NCBI RefSeq assembly: GCF_024172125.1
Contig: NZ_JAMZEA010000005.1
Location: forward strand, 558,001 to 622,000
Length of the DNA stretch: 64,000 nucleotides
Direction: 5' to 3'
From: Actinomadura rupiterrae
GTDB taxonomy: Bacteria > Actinomycetota > Actinomycetes > Streptosporangiales > Streptosporangiaceae
Positions 15,848 to 23,714 of the stretch are shown here, piece after piece. A program made the translations under genes and the position numbers. How positions within the stretch are numbered: the first letter of the stretch is position 1; every line of letters begins with the position of its first letter. Under the pieces are notes generated by a model that worked only from the letters and a program-made list of their open reading frames with translations, was not told the origin of the DNA and made no database searches.

Positions 15848-17029
15848 GTGTCCCTGCCCGAGCCCCCCGGCGAGCCCTCACCGCGCGGCCATGTGCTGCT
15901 CGCGCCCGACCGGTTCCGGGGGGCGCTGCCCGCCGTGGAGGTGTCGCGGCGGCTGGCCGCCGGGCTGCGGCTCGCGCGGCCGGACGTGCCGGTCGTGGAG
16001 CTGCCGGTGTCCGGCGGCGGGGACGGGACGGCGGAGGCCGCGGTCGCGGCGGGGTTCCGCCGGATCGAGGTGAAGGTGTGCGGGCCGGCCGGGCGGCCCG
16101 TCCCCGCGTCGCTGGCGTTCGACGGCCGGTGCGCGGTGGTGGAGGTCGGTGAGGCGGCGGGGCCGCGGCGGCTGCCGGACGGTCCGCCGCGCCCGCTGTC
16201 GGCGACCACGGTCGGCGTGGGGCAGCTGATCGCGCACGCGCTGCGGCTCGGGGCGCGGCGGATCGTGCTGTCGGCGGGGGCGTCGGCGGCGCCGGACGGC
16301 GGCGCGGGGCTGTTCCAGGGGCTCGGCGGGCGGCTGCTGGACGGCCTGGGGCGCGAGCTGCCGCTCGGCGGGGCCGCGCTGCGCTCGCTGCACGCGCTCG
16401 ATCTGCGCGGCCTTCCGGACCTTTCCGGCGTCACGATCACGCTCGTCGGCGATACAGGCCGTCCGCTGCTGGGACGGGCGGGGGCGGTCGCGTCCGTCCT
16501 GTCGGGCGGGACGGCGCACGAGCTGGGGCGGACGCAGGCGCGGATCCTGGAGGCCGGGCTGCTGCGCTGGGCCGACCTCGCCGAGTCGGTGAGCCGGCGG
16601 CGGGCGCGCGAGCTACCGGGCGCGGGCGCGGCGGGCGGCGCGGGGTTCGCGGCGCTGACGCTGCTCGGCGCGACCGTGGAGGCCGGGCCCGGGACGGTCC
16701 TGGATCTGATCGACTTCGCGGGCCGGGCGCGCGGCGCGCGGCTGGTGGTGACCGGCGCGGAGGCCATCGACACGGGCACGCTCCGTGGCGGCGTGGCGGC
16801 CTCGGTGGCGCGCGCGGCGGCCCGGGCGGGCGTCCCGGCGGTCGCGGTGGCCGGACGGCGGGGGCTGACCGGCGAGCGGCTGCGCCGGGCGCGGATCCAG
16901 GCGGTCTACGCGCTCGCCGACATCGACCCGGCGCTGTCCCGGGCGCCCAACACCGCAGGTCCGCTGCTGGAGCGGCTCACCGTGGCGATCGCGGACGAGT
17001 GGCTCCCGCCCGTGGGGGCGCGGTTCTGA
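15848..17029 (+). CDS. Glycerate kinase
   Basis: 393-residue glycerate 2-kinase-type enzyme, ATP-dependent phosphorylation of D-glycerate linking glyoxylate/allantoin breakdown to glycolysis. Family motifs: APDRFRGAL near residue 19, ELPVSGGGDGTAEA, LSAGASAAPDGGAGLFQGLGG, and TGAEAIDTGTLRG (usually TGEGxxD). The two Gly-rich motifs depart slightly from consensus, Ala replacing Gly or Asn in places. GTG start at 15848 with the family N-terminus soon after. A role in purine-derived glyoxylate use would fit uraH and the permease, which were its neighbours before the element inserted. Confidence 0.85.
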   Translation: MSLPEPPGEPSPRGHVLLAPDRFRGALPAVEVSRRLAAGLRLARPDVPVVELPVSGGGDGTAEAAVAAGFRRIEVKVCGPAGRPVPASLAFDGRCAVVEVGEAAGPRRLPDGPPRPLSATTVGVGQLIAHALRLGARRIVLSAGASAAPDGGAGLFQGLGGRLLDGLGRELPLGGAALRSLHALDLRGLPDLSGVTITLVGDTGRPLLGRAGAVASVLSGGTAHELGRTQARILEAGLLRWADLAESVSRRRARELPGAGAAGGAGFAALTLLGATVEAGPGTVLDLIDFAGRARGARLVVTGAEAIDTGTLRGGVAASVARAAARAGVPAVAVAGRRGLTGERLRRARIQAVYALADIDPALSRAPNTAGPLLERLTVAIADEWLPPVGARF

Positions 17030-17048
17030 CCCGCCCGGACCGGCCTTT

Positions 17049-17087
17049 ACATACTGTCAGCCGATTCGGGAATGACCATACATACTG
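17049..17087. promoter_or_regulatory. ACATACTG direct repeats before ald
   Basis: ACATACTG occurs at 17049-17056 and again at 17080-17087, 31 bp apart (about three helical turns), within the 140-bp space before alanine dehydrogenase. The spacing suits a dimeric or higher-order regulator on one face of the DNA. The factor is unknown. Confidence 0.4.
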
Positions 17088-17169
17088 GACATGGCACGCA
17101 GGTGCCGGCAGACCTCACCCTTGAGGCGTACCAGCTGGTCACAACCTGTCAGCGTTGACGGAGGGCAAC

Positions 17170-18285
17170 ATGAAGGTCGGCGTTCCGCGCGAGATCAAGA
17201 ACCACGAGTACCGCGTCGCCATCACCCCCGCCGGGGTGCACGAGCTGACCCGGAACGGGCACGAGGTGTTCGTCGAGCGCGGCGCCGGCGAGGGCTCGGC
17301 GATCCTCGACGACGACTACACCTCGGCCGGGGCGAAGATCCTGGAGAGCGCCGACGAGGTGTGGGCCGAGGGCGACCTGATCCTCAAGGTCAAGGAGCCG
17401 ATCAAGGCCGAGTACCACCGGATGCGCGACGGCCAGACCCTGTTCACCTACCTGCACCTGGCCGCGTCCCGCGAGTGCACCGAGGCGCTGCTGGACGCCG
17501 GCGTCACCGCGATCGCCTACGAGACCGTCCAGCTGCCGGACCGGTCGCTGCCGCTGCTCGCCCCGATGTCGGAGGTCGCGGGACGGCTCGCCCCGCAGGT
17601 CGGCGCGTACAACCTGATGAAGTTCAACGGCGGGCGCGGCGTGCTGCCCGGCGGCGTGCCGGGTGTCGCCCCGGCCAAGGTCGTGGTCATCGGCGGCGGC
17701 GTGTCCGGGCTGAACGCCGCGCAGATCGCCGTCGGCATGGGCGCGGACGTGACCATCCTGGACGTCAACGTCGACCGGCTCCGGCACATCGACGCGATCT
17801 ACCAGGGCCGGCTGAAGACCCTGGTCTCCAACGCCTACACGCTCGAAGAGCAGTGCCGGGAGGCCGACCTGGTGATCGGCGCGGTGCTGATCCCCGGCGC
17901 GAAGGCCCCGAAGCTGGTCTCCAACCACCTCGTCGCGCACATGAAGTCCGGCTCGGTGCTGGTGGACATCGCGATCGACCAGGGCGGCTGCTTCGAGGAC
18001 TCCCGTCCGACCACGCACGCCGACCCGACCTTCAAGGTGCACGACTCGGTCTTCTACTGCGTGGCCAACATGCCGGGCTCGGTGCCGAACACCTCCACCT
18101 ACGCCCTCACCAACGTAACGCTCCCCTACGCGGTCTCCATCGCGAACAAGGGCTGGAAGGACGCCCTGATCGCCGACCGCGCCCTCGCCCTCGGCCTCAA
18201 CACGCACGCGGGCAGCCTCGTCTACGACCACGTCGCCGAGGCGCACGGCATGAACCACGTGTCCCTGGAGTCCGTCCTCGCCTGA
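17170..18285 (+). CDS. ald: Alanine dehydrogenase
   Basis: 371-residue NAD-dependent alanine dehydrogenase (L-alanine to pyruvate and ammonia, or the reverse). Typical start MKVGVPREIKNHEYRVA, with GAGEGSAILDDDY, the Rossmann motif VVVIGGGVSGLNAA around residue 175, catalytic His in YLHLA, Asp in VDIAIDQGGCFE, and the ending ALTNVTLPYAV. Length equals the family standard. ATG at 17170 follows GGAGGG. It stands alone, between glycerate kinase and a terminator. Fully consistent with the family, with no oddities. Confidence 0.97.
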   Translation: MKVGVPREIKNHEYRVAITPAGVHELTRNGHEVFVERGAGEGSAILDDDYTSAGAKILESADEVWAEGDLILKVKEPIKAEYHRMRDGQTLFTYLHLAASRECTEALLDAGVTAIAYETVQLPDRSLPLLAPMSEVAGRLAPQVGAYNLMKFNGGRGVLPGGVPGVAPAKVVVIGGGVSGLNAAQIAVGMGADVTILDVNVDRLRHIDAIYQGRLKTLVSNAYTLEEQCREADLVIGAVLIPGAKAPKLVSNHLVAHMKSGSVLVDIAIDQGGCFEDSRPTTHADPTFKVHDSVFYCVANMPGSVPNTSTYALTNVTLPYAVSIANKGWKDALIADRALALGLNTHAGSLVYDHVAEAHGMNHVSLESVLA

Positions 18286-18327
18286 CCCGCGGTTCCCGAA
18301 CCCGCCGCCCTCGTCGGCCCCTAGACC

Positions 18328-18377
18328 CGACGGCCCTCGTCCGATGCCTCCCCACAGGCGGTGGACGGGGGCCGTCG
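18328..18377. terminator. Rho-independent terminator after ald
   Basis: CGACGGCCCTCGTCC pairs with GGACGGGGGCCGTCG (one mismatch) across a 20-nt loop, 43 bp past the ald stop. Confidence 0.6.
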
Positions 18378-18443
18378 TCATGTCCGCGCCAGGGCGTGGC
18401 CCGGCCTCGGGGCCGGGTCGGGCCGACCCGTAGGGTGTCCCCC

Positions 18444-19034
18444 ATGGGGGAACTGATCATCCTTCGGCACGGTGAGACCGAGTGGAGCCGGGACCGGCGG
18501 CACACGGGACGCACCGACATCCCGCTCACCGCCAAGGGCGAGGAGCAGGCACGCGCCCTGGTCCCGGCGCTCGCCGAGCTGCGTCCGGCGCGGGTGGTGG
18601 CGAGCCCGGCCGAACGGGCCCAGCGGACGGCCGAGCTGGCCGGCCTCACCGTGGACGAGACCGACGCCGACCTGTGGGAATGGGACTACGGCGGCTACGA
18701 GGGCATCACCAGCGCCGAGATCCGCGAGGGCCGTCCCGGCTGGTACCTGTGGGACGACGGCGTGATCCCCGGCGACGCCGAGCATCCGGGCGAGACCGTC
18801 GAGCAGGTCGGAAAGCGCGCCGACCGCGTGCTGGAGCGCGTCCGGCCGCTGCTGGCCGAGGGGGACGTCGCCCTGGTCGCGCACGGGCACGTCCTGCGCG
18901 TCCTCACCGCGCGGTGGCTCGGCCTGGACCCGACCGAGGGACGCCTTTTCGCGCTGAGCACGGGCACGGTCTCGACGCTCGGCACCGAGCACGAGCGACC
19001 GGTCGTCACGTCCTGGAACGTCCCGCCCGCGTAG
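18444..19034 (+). CDS. Histidine phosphatase family protein
   Basis: 196-residue phosphatase of the phosphoglycerate-mutase-like branch. Catalytic motif LRHGETEW at residues 6-13, substrate Arg and the late VAHGHVLRVL containing the second catalytic His. GRTDIPLTAKGEEQAR and ELWEWDYGGYEG-like DLWEWDYGGYEG are typical of small-molecule acid phosphatases of this group. ATG at 18444 starts at the family N-terminus. The substrate is not determined by sequence. Its last 16 coding bases are copied at the start of the repeat array downstream. Confidence 0.9.
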   Translation: MGELIILRHGETEWSRDRRHTGRTDIPLTAKGEEQARALVPALAELRPARVVASPAERAQRTAELAGLTVDETDADLWEWDYGGYEGITSAEIREGRPGWYLWDDGVIPGDAEHPGETVEQVGKRADRVLERVRPLLAEGDVALVAHGHVLRVLTARWLGLDPTEGRLFALSTGTVSTLGTEHERPVVTSWNVPPA

Positions 19035-19044
19035 GCGGCGAGCC

Positions 19045-19138
19045 TTCCTGGAACGTCCCGCGTTCCTGGCCGTCCCACCTTCCTGGCCGTCCCGCCTGGC
19101 CGTCCCGCCTGGCCGTCCAGCCTGGCCGTCCAGCCTTC
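19045..19138. repeat. Short tandem array derived from the phosphatase 3' end
   Basis: Starts with TCCTGGAACGTCCCGC (19046-19061), identical to the last coding bases of the phosphatase gene at 19011-19026. It then drifts into units TTCCTGGCCGTCCCACC, TTCCTGGCCGTCCCG and four CCTGGCCGTCC copies about 13 bp apart. It ends at the stop of the convergent Lrp-type gene. Confidence 0.75.
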
Positions 19139-20236
19139 CTAGGCGTCCGGCAGGGTGCCGGTGCGGAGGCGGCCCAGGAGGGCGCCGAGTTCGGCTTCGG
19201 TGGTCGGGTCGTCCCAGAGCCAGACCGGGACGGCGCGCAGCCAGCGGCCGTGCGGGTCGAGCAGCTGCCCGGCCATCTTGACCGGCCAGAGCGTCACCGT
19301 GCGGTCGGTGACGCGCAGCTCCGGGAACCGCCGGACGAGCGCCTGCTCGACGGCGTGGATGCCGTCCATCGACCGCAGCCAAACGTTGACCAGCAGGTTG
19401 TCGGCGCCGGTCAGCGAGGCGCAGAGCCGGGTCTCGCGCAGCCCGGCGAGCAGCGCCACGATCCGCGCCGCCTCCCCCGCGGGCGCGCTCAGCCACAGGT
19501 AGGCGGCGACGGGCCAGCCGGACAGGTCGCGCGCCACCTCGCAGCGGAACGCCAGCCCGCCGTCCGCCTCCATGCGCGCCAGCCGCCGCCGCACCGTGGA
19601 CGGGCTGAGCCCGGTCCGCGCGGCGAGTTCGGCGACGGAGGCGCGGCAGTCCTGCGCCAGAACGCGCGCCAGTTCGAGGTCGCCGGGACGCATCGGACGA
19701 GGTTCGGCCGGACGGTTCGGGCCGTCCCCCAGCAGGATCCGGCGCTGCTCCTCGTTCAGCCGGTCCAGCCGCCACCGGCTGCCCTCGGCGTGCAGGGTCG
19801 TCGCGATCTGGGTGCGGGTCGCCGCGACGCCCGGCAGGCGGCCGAGCCGGAACCCGACGTACCGGGCCAGCTCGGCCTGGTCCCGGCAGACCAGGGTGAG
19901 CAGCAGGTCGCGGCCGCCGGTGACGTGCTCCAGGTTGAACACGTTCGGGTCCTCCACCAGCGCGGCGGCGACCTCGTGCAGCCGCCCGGGCGCGCAGTCG
20001 ACCTCGACGAACGCGCTCAGCCAGGTCTGGTCGCCGACGTGCAGCGGGAAGCAGGTGAGCCAGGCCAGCCCGGCGCCGGTCAGCCGGGCCCAGCGGCGCG
20101 CGGCGGTCGAGCCGTCCACGCCGAGCGCCGCGCCGATCCGCCGCCAGTCGGCACGCGGCGCGGTCTGGAGCGCGGTGACGAGCAGGTGGTCGAGATCGTC
20201 CAGCCGGACGGGCGCGCCTGTGGCGGATGTCGGCAA
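19139..20236 (-). CDS. Double Lrp/AsnC-type regulator
   Basis: 365 residues made of two Lrp/AsnC units in tandem. Unit 1 (about 10-160): LDDLDHLLVTALQTAPRADW helix-turn-helix and a ligand-type domain with VFNLEHVTGGRDLLLTL. Unit 2 (about 185-345): LELARVLAQDCRASVAELAARTGLSPSTVRRRL and LCASLTGADNLLVNVWL. Such fused forms are common in actinobacteria. It is divergent from the M20 amidohydrolase/MFS pair across a 71-bp gap, so it most likely controls them and itself in response to an amino-acid-like ligand. Confidence 0.9.
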   Translation of the reverse strand: MPTSATGAPVRLDDLDHLLVTALQTAPRADWRRIGAALGVDGSTAARRWARLTGAGLAWLTCFPLHVGDQTWLSAFVEVDCAPGRLHEVAAALVEDPNVFNLEHVTGGRDLLLTLVCRDQAELARYVGFRLGRLPGVAATRTQIATTLHAEGSRWRLDRLNEEQRRILLGDGPNRPAEPRPMRPGDLELARVLAQDCRASVAELAARTGLSPSTVRRRLARMEADGGLAFRCEVARDLSGWPVAAYLWLSAPAGEAARIVALLAGLRETRLCASLTGADNLLVNVWLRSMDGIHAVEQALVRRFPELRVTDRTVTLWPVKMAGQLLDPHGRWLRAVPVWLWDDPTTEAELGALLGRLRTGTLPDA

Positions 20237-20307
20237 TTGATCACCTGGTTCCGGTGGATTGCTGCGTTCGACGGCCCGGGATGGGCGGTGATCCTCACGA
20301 TATCGCC

Positions 20308-21603
20308 ATGTCTCTCCTCTCTGACAGCGATGACCTGCGGGAAGACCTCACCGCGCTGCGCCGCGCGCTGCACCGGGAACCGGAGATCGGGCTCGACCTG
20401 CCGCGCACCCAGGAGAAGGTGCTCGCCGCCCTGGACGGCCTGCCGCTGGAGATCACGCTCGGCCGCGCGCTGACCTCGGTGACGGCCGTCCTGCGCGGCG
20501 GACGGCCCGGTCCCGCCGTGCTGCTGCGCGGGGACATGGACGCGCTGCCCGTCCGCGAGGAGACGGGCCTGGACTACGCGGCGTCCGGCGGCGCCATGCA
20601 CGCCTGCGGGCACGACCTGCACACCGCCGGCCTGGTCGGCGCGGCGCGCCTGCTCGCCGCCCGGCGCGAGGCGCTCGCCGGGGACGTGGTGTTCATGTTC
20701 CAGCCCGGCGAGGAGGGCCTCGGCGGCGCGAAGCTGATGATCGACGAGGGCGTCCTGGACGCGGCCCGGACGCGGGTGATCGGCGCCTACGCGCTGCACG
20801 TCTTCTCCAACACGCTGCCGCGCGGCATCGCGGTCAGCCGCCCGGGCCCGATCCTCGCGGCGTCCGACCAGGTGAGCGTGGTGGTGCGGGGTCGCGGCGG
20901 GCACGGGTCGTCCCCGCACACCGCCAAGGACCCGGTGCCCGCGCTCTGCGCGATGGTCACCGCGCTCCAGACCATGGTCACCCGCGACCTGGACGCCATG
21001 GACCCGGCCGTCGTCACTGTCGGGAGGCTCCGCGCGGGCAGCGCCGGGAACGTCATCCCGGACACCGCGGAGTTCGTCGCGACCGTCCGGTCCTTCTCGG
21101 AGGACGCGCACCGCCGCGTCCGCGCGGGGATCGAGCGGGTGGTGCGCGGCATCGCGGACGCGCACGGCGTCGGAGTGGAGATCGACTACGACGAGATGTA
21201 CCCGGTGACGGTCAACGACGCCGCCGAGGCCGCGTTCGCACTGGACGCGGCGGGCGAGCTGCTCGGCGCGGGCCGCGTGTTCACCGCCCCGCGCCCGGTG
21301 GCCGGCTCGGAGGACTTCGCGTTCGTCCTGAACGAGGTGCCGGGCGCCTTCCTCGGCCTCGGCGCCTGCCCGCCGGACATCGACCCGGCGACCGCGCCCA
21401 TGAACCACTCGGCGCACGCGCGCTTCGACGACGCCGTCCTGCCGGACGCCGCCGCCTTGCTCGCCGACCTGGCCGTCCGCCGCCTCTCCCGCGCCTCCGA
21501 AACCCCCACGAACGCGGACGCGGGCACGACCACGGGCGCGAGCGCGGGGGCGGCCACGGACGGGGCCACGAAGGCGGGCGCGGACGCGGGGCGGGCTGCG
21601 TGA
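20308..21603 (+). CDS. M20 family amidohydrolase
   Basis: 431-residue zinc metallopeptidase-like amidohydrolase (N-acyl amino acid or hippurate hydrolase type). Metal and active-site motifs: RGDMDALPVREETGLDYAS-like DMDALPVREETGLDYA, HACGHDLHTAGLVGAA, QPGEEGLGGAKLMIDEG, and near the end MNHSAHARFDDAVLPDAAALL. The last 40 residues are an Ala/Thr/Gly/Asp-rich tail beyond the fold. ATG at 20308 precedes the fold directly; the longer open frame adds unrelated residues. Its stop overlaps the start of the MFS gene, so enzyme and transporter are coupled. The substrate is unknown, and the regulator next door is Lrp-like. Confidence 0.92.
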   Translation: MSLLSDSDDLREDLTALRRALHREPEIGLDLPRTQEKVLAALDGLPLEITLGRALTSVTAVLRGGRPGPAVLLRGDMDALPVREETGLDYAASGGAMHACGHDLHTAGLVGAARLLAARREALAGDVVFMFQPGEEGLGGAKLMIDEGVLDAARTRVIGAYALHVFSNTLPRGIAVSRPGPILAASDQVSVVVRGRGGHGSSPHTAKDPVPALCAMVTALQTMVTRDLDAMDPAVVTVGRLRAGSAGNVIPDTAEFVATVRSFSEDAHRRVRAGIERVVRGIADAHGVGVEIDYDEMYPVTVNDAAEAAFALDAAGELLGAGRVFTAPRPVAGSEDFAFVLNEVPGAFLGLGACPPDIDPATAPMNHSAHARFDDAVLPDAAALLADLAVRRLSRASETPTNADAGTTTGASAGAATDGATKAGADAGRAA

Positions 21604-23021
21604 CCGGGGTCCTGCCCCGGTCCGAGGAGGCGGCGGACGGGGAGGCGCCGGGGGCCCGGTCGGTCACCGCCGTGGTCGGGCTGCTGGTGCTGTTCGAGCT
21701 GGTCAGCGGCATCCTCCAGACCGGGATCGGGCCGCTGCTGCCAGCGATCGGCGACCGGTTCGCGGTGTCGGACGCGACGGTGAACTGGGTGGTCTCGGTG
21801 CAGCTGCTCGCCGCCGCCGTCTGCGTCCCGGCGTTCGGGCGCCTCGGCGACCTGCACGGGCACCGGCGGATGCTGCGGATCGCGCTGGTCTCGGTCGCGG
21901 CGGGCTCGGTGATCGTCGCCGCCGCGCCGTCCTTCCCGGTGCTGCTGGCGGGCCGGGTGCTCCAGGGGCCGCTGGCCGCGCTGCTGCCGCTGGAGATCGC
22001 GCTCGTCCGGGACCGGCTGCCCACGGACCTCGCCCGGCGCGCGATCGCCCGCCTGGTCGGAGCCCTGACGCTGGGCGGGCTGCTCGGCGGCGTCGGCCTC
22101 GCGCTCGCCGACAAGGCGTTCGGGGACGTCCGCATGGCGCTGTGGCTGGCGGCGCTCCTCGCCGTGGTCTGCGTGCCGGTCTCGTTCGTCGCGGTGCCCG
22201 AGTCGGCGCGGCGCGCGGACGGCCGGGTGGACTGGCCCGGCGTCGTCCTGCTCAGCCTGTCGATGATCGCGCTGCTGGGCGGGGTGGGCGCGGCCGGACG
22301 GTCCGGATGGGGTTCGGCGGCGACGCTGCTGCCCGTCCTGGCGGGGCTGCTCCTGCTCGCGGTGTGGACGGTCGTGGAGCTGCGCGTCCGGGAGCCGCTG
22401 GTGGACCTGCGCGCCATGGCCGGACGCCGCGTGGCGCCGGTCTACCTGACCTCGTTCGTGTTCGGCGTGGTGTTCTTCGGCAGCCAGGCCCCGAACGCGA
22501 CGTTCTTCGCGGCCGATCCGGACCGCGCCGGGTACGGGTTCGGGATGTCCGCGATCGCGATCTCGGCGGCGCTGCTGCCGGGTGTGGTGAGCAGCGTGGC
22601 CGGGTCGGCGCTGGCCGCGCGGCTGGCGGGACGGCTCGGATACGGCCGGGTGCTGGTCTGCGCGTACCTGCTGATCGCGGCCGCGTTCGCCGGGTTCGCG
22701 CTCGGGCACGGCTCGCTCGGCGTGATGATCGCGTTGTACGTGGTCGCGGGCTTCGGCATCGGCGCGGCGCTGAGCGCGATGCCGACCGTGATCGTCGAGG
22801 CGTCCGACCCGTCCCGCTCGGGGGTGGCGACCGCGCTCTACAACAACGTGAAGACGCTCGGCGGGGCGCTGGCGGGCGGGGTGTTCGGGACGCTGCTGGC
22901 CTCGTCCGGCGGGAGTTCGGCGCCCGAGGGCCGCTACGTCCTGGTATGGCTGCTGACCGGCGGCTGCGCTCTGATCGCCACCGGCGCGGTCCTGTTCGCC
23001 TCGTCCGCCCGCGTCCGCTGA
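21600..23021 (+). CDS. MFS transporter
   Basis: 473-residue major facilitator permease, predicted 12-14 helices. GRLGDLHGHRRMLR between helices 2 and 3 is the MFS motif A, and GRVLQGPLAALLPLEIALVRDRLP resembles the drug/H+ antiporter motif. GTG start overlaps the TGA of the amidohydrolase (GTGA), implying export or uptake of that enzyme's substrate or product. Direction cannot be told from the sequence. Confidence 0.88.
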   Translation: MTGVLPRSEEAADGEAPGARSVTAVVGLLVLFELVSGILQTGIGPLLPAIGDRFAVSDATVNWVVSVQLLAAAVCVPAFGRLGDLHGHRRMLRIALVSVAAGSVIVAAAPSFPVLLAGRVLQGPLAALLPLEIALVRDRLPTDLARRAIARLVGALTLGGLLGGVGLALADKAFGDVRMALWLAALLAVVCVPVSFVAVPESARRADGRVDWPGVVLLSLSMIALLGGVGAAGRSGWGSAATLLPVLAGLLLLAVWTVVELRVREPLVDLRAMAGRRVAPVYLTSFVFGVVFFGSQAPNATFFAADPDRAGYGFGMSAIAISAALLPGVVSSVAGSALAARLAGRLGYGRVLVCAYLLIAAAFAGFALGHGSLGVMIALYVVAGFGIGAALSAMPTVIVEASDPSRSGVATALYNNVKTLGGALAGGVFGTLLASSGGSSAPEGRYVLVWLLTGGCALIATGAVLFASSARVR

Positions 23022-23098
23022 CCCCCGTCCGGGCCTGGCGCGCCCCGGGGCGGGAGCCGGCGGGCGCGGGCCGGGGTGGTTCCGGGAGGAGCGGGTAA

Positions 23099-23131
23099 GA
23101 TACCCCCTGGGGGGTTTCCCCCGGGGGTATC
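23099..23131. promoter_or_regulatory. CsoR-type operator
   Basis: GATACCCCC (23099-23107) and GGGGGTATC (23123-23131) form a perfect 9-bp inverted repeat with a second G/C tract pair (TGGGGGG, CCCCC) inside. TACCCCnnnGGGGTA-type palindromes are the known binding sites of CsoR-family repressors. It lies 42 bp before the csoR start, so it is almost certainly autoregulatory. Confidence 0.85.
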
Positions 23132-23172
23132 GTGGCCGAACCCCCGCACCGCCGGCGACTGTGAGGACGACG

Positions 23173-23472
23173 ATGGCGACCAGCGAGACCCCGACCCGCG
23201 GCTACACCGCCACCAAGGACCAGCTGCAGACGCGGCTGCGCCGGATCGAGGGCCAGGTGCGCGGGATCGAGCGGATGGTCGAGGACGACCGGTACTGCAT
23301 CGACATCCTTACGCAGATCAGTGCGATCCAGGCGGCGCTCGACAAGGTGGCGCTCGGGCTGCTCGACGGGCACGTCCGGCACTGCGTCGCCGAGGGCGCG
23401 CACGACGGGAAGTCCGACGAGATGAGCACCGAGCTGATGGCCGCCGTCGGCCGCCTCATGCGCCGCGGCTGA
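23173..23472 (+). CDS. csoR: CsoR-family metal-sensing repressor
   Basis: 99-residue four-helix repressor (DUF156/CsoR). TKDQLQTRLRRIEGQVRGIERMVEDDRYCIDIL is the classical core, here cited by RRIEGQVRGIERMV and RYCIDIL; the Cys of RYC and the His and Cys of GHVRHCV make the Cu(I) site C-H-C. ATG at 23173 is preferred over the GTG four codons earlier because GAGG precedes it at proper distance. The palindrome at 23099-23131 is its operator. No copper ATPase or chaperone lies nearby, so the regulon is elsewhere, or includes the MFS exporter 240 bp downstream. Confidence 0.92.
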   Translation: MATSETPTRGYTATKDQLQTRLRRIEGQVRGIERMVEDDRYCIDILTQISAIQAALDKVALGLLDGHVRHCVAEGAHDGKSDEMSTELMAAVGRLMRRG

Positions 23473-23572
23473 CCCCCGCCGCGGGCCGCCATGCCCCGCG
23501 GCTGGCGCCTCCGCGGGCCGCCATGCGCCGCGGCTGACGCCTCCGCGGGCCGCCATGCGCCGGGGCTGACCC
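23457..23572. repeat. 32-33 bp tandem array containing the csoR 3' end
   Basis: CATGCGCCGCGGCTGA, the last codons and stop of csoR (23457), recurs with small changes at 23490, 23522 and 23554. Between copies lies CGCCTCCGCGGGCCGC. Period is 33, 32, 32 bp. The units are GC-only hairpin formers and might end transcription, but the copy of coding sequence points to tandem duplication or slippage. Confidence 0.8.
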
Positions 23573-23714
23573 GGCCGCGGGGCGTCTCATAAGCCGCGGC
23601 CGCCCCCTCCGCCCCGGCCGGGGCCTCTTGATGTTCACGATTCGGCGTGGTGTGCTGCGAAAACCTTGAACTTCTGCGGGTTTGGGGCGTCCCGGGCCCG
23701 GCAAGGGGGCCGCC

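Noticed and set aside
23457..23572. CRISPR-like array after csoR
   Set aside because: Repeats are contiguous, without unique spacers, and derive from the gene end.
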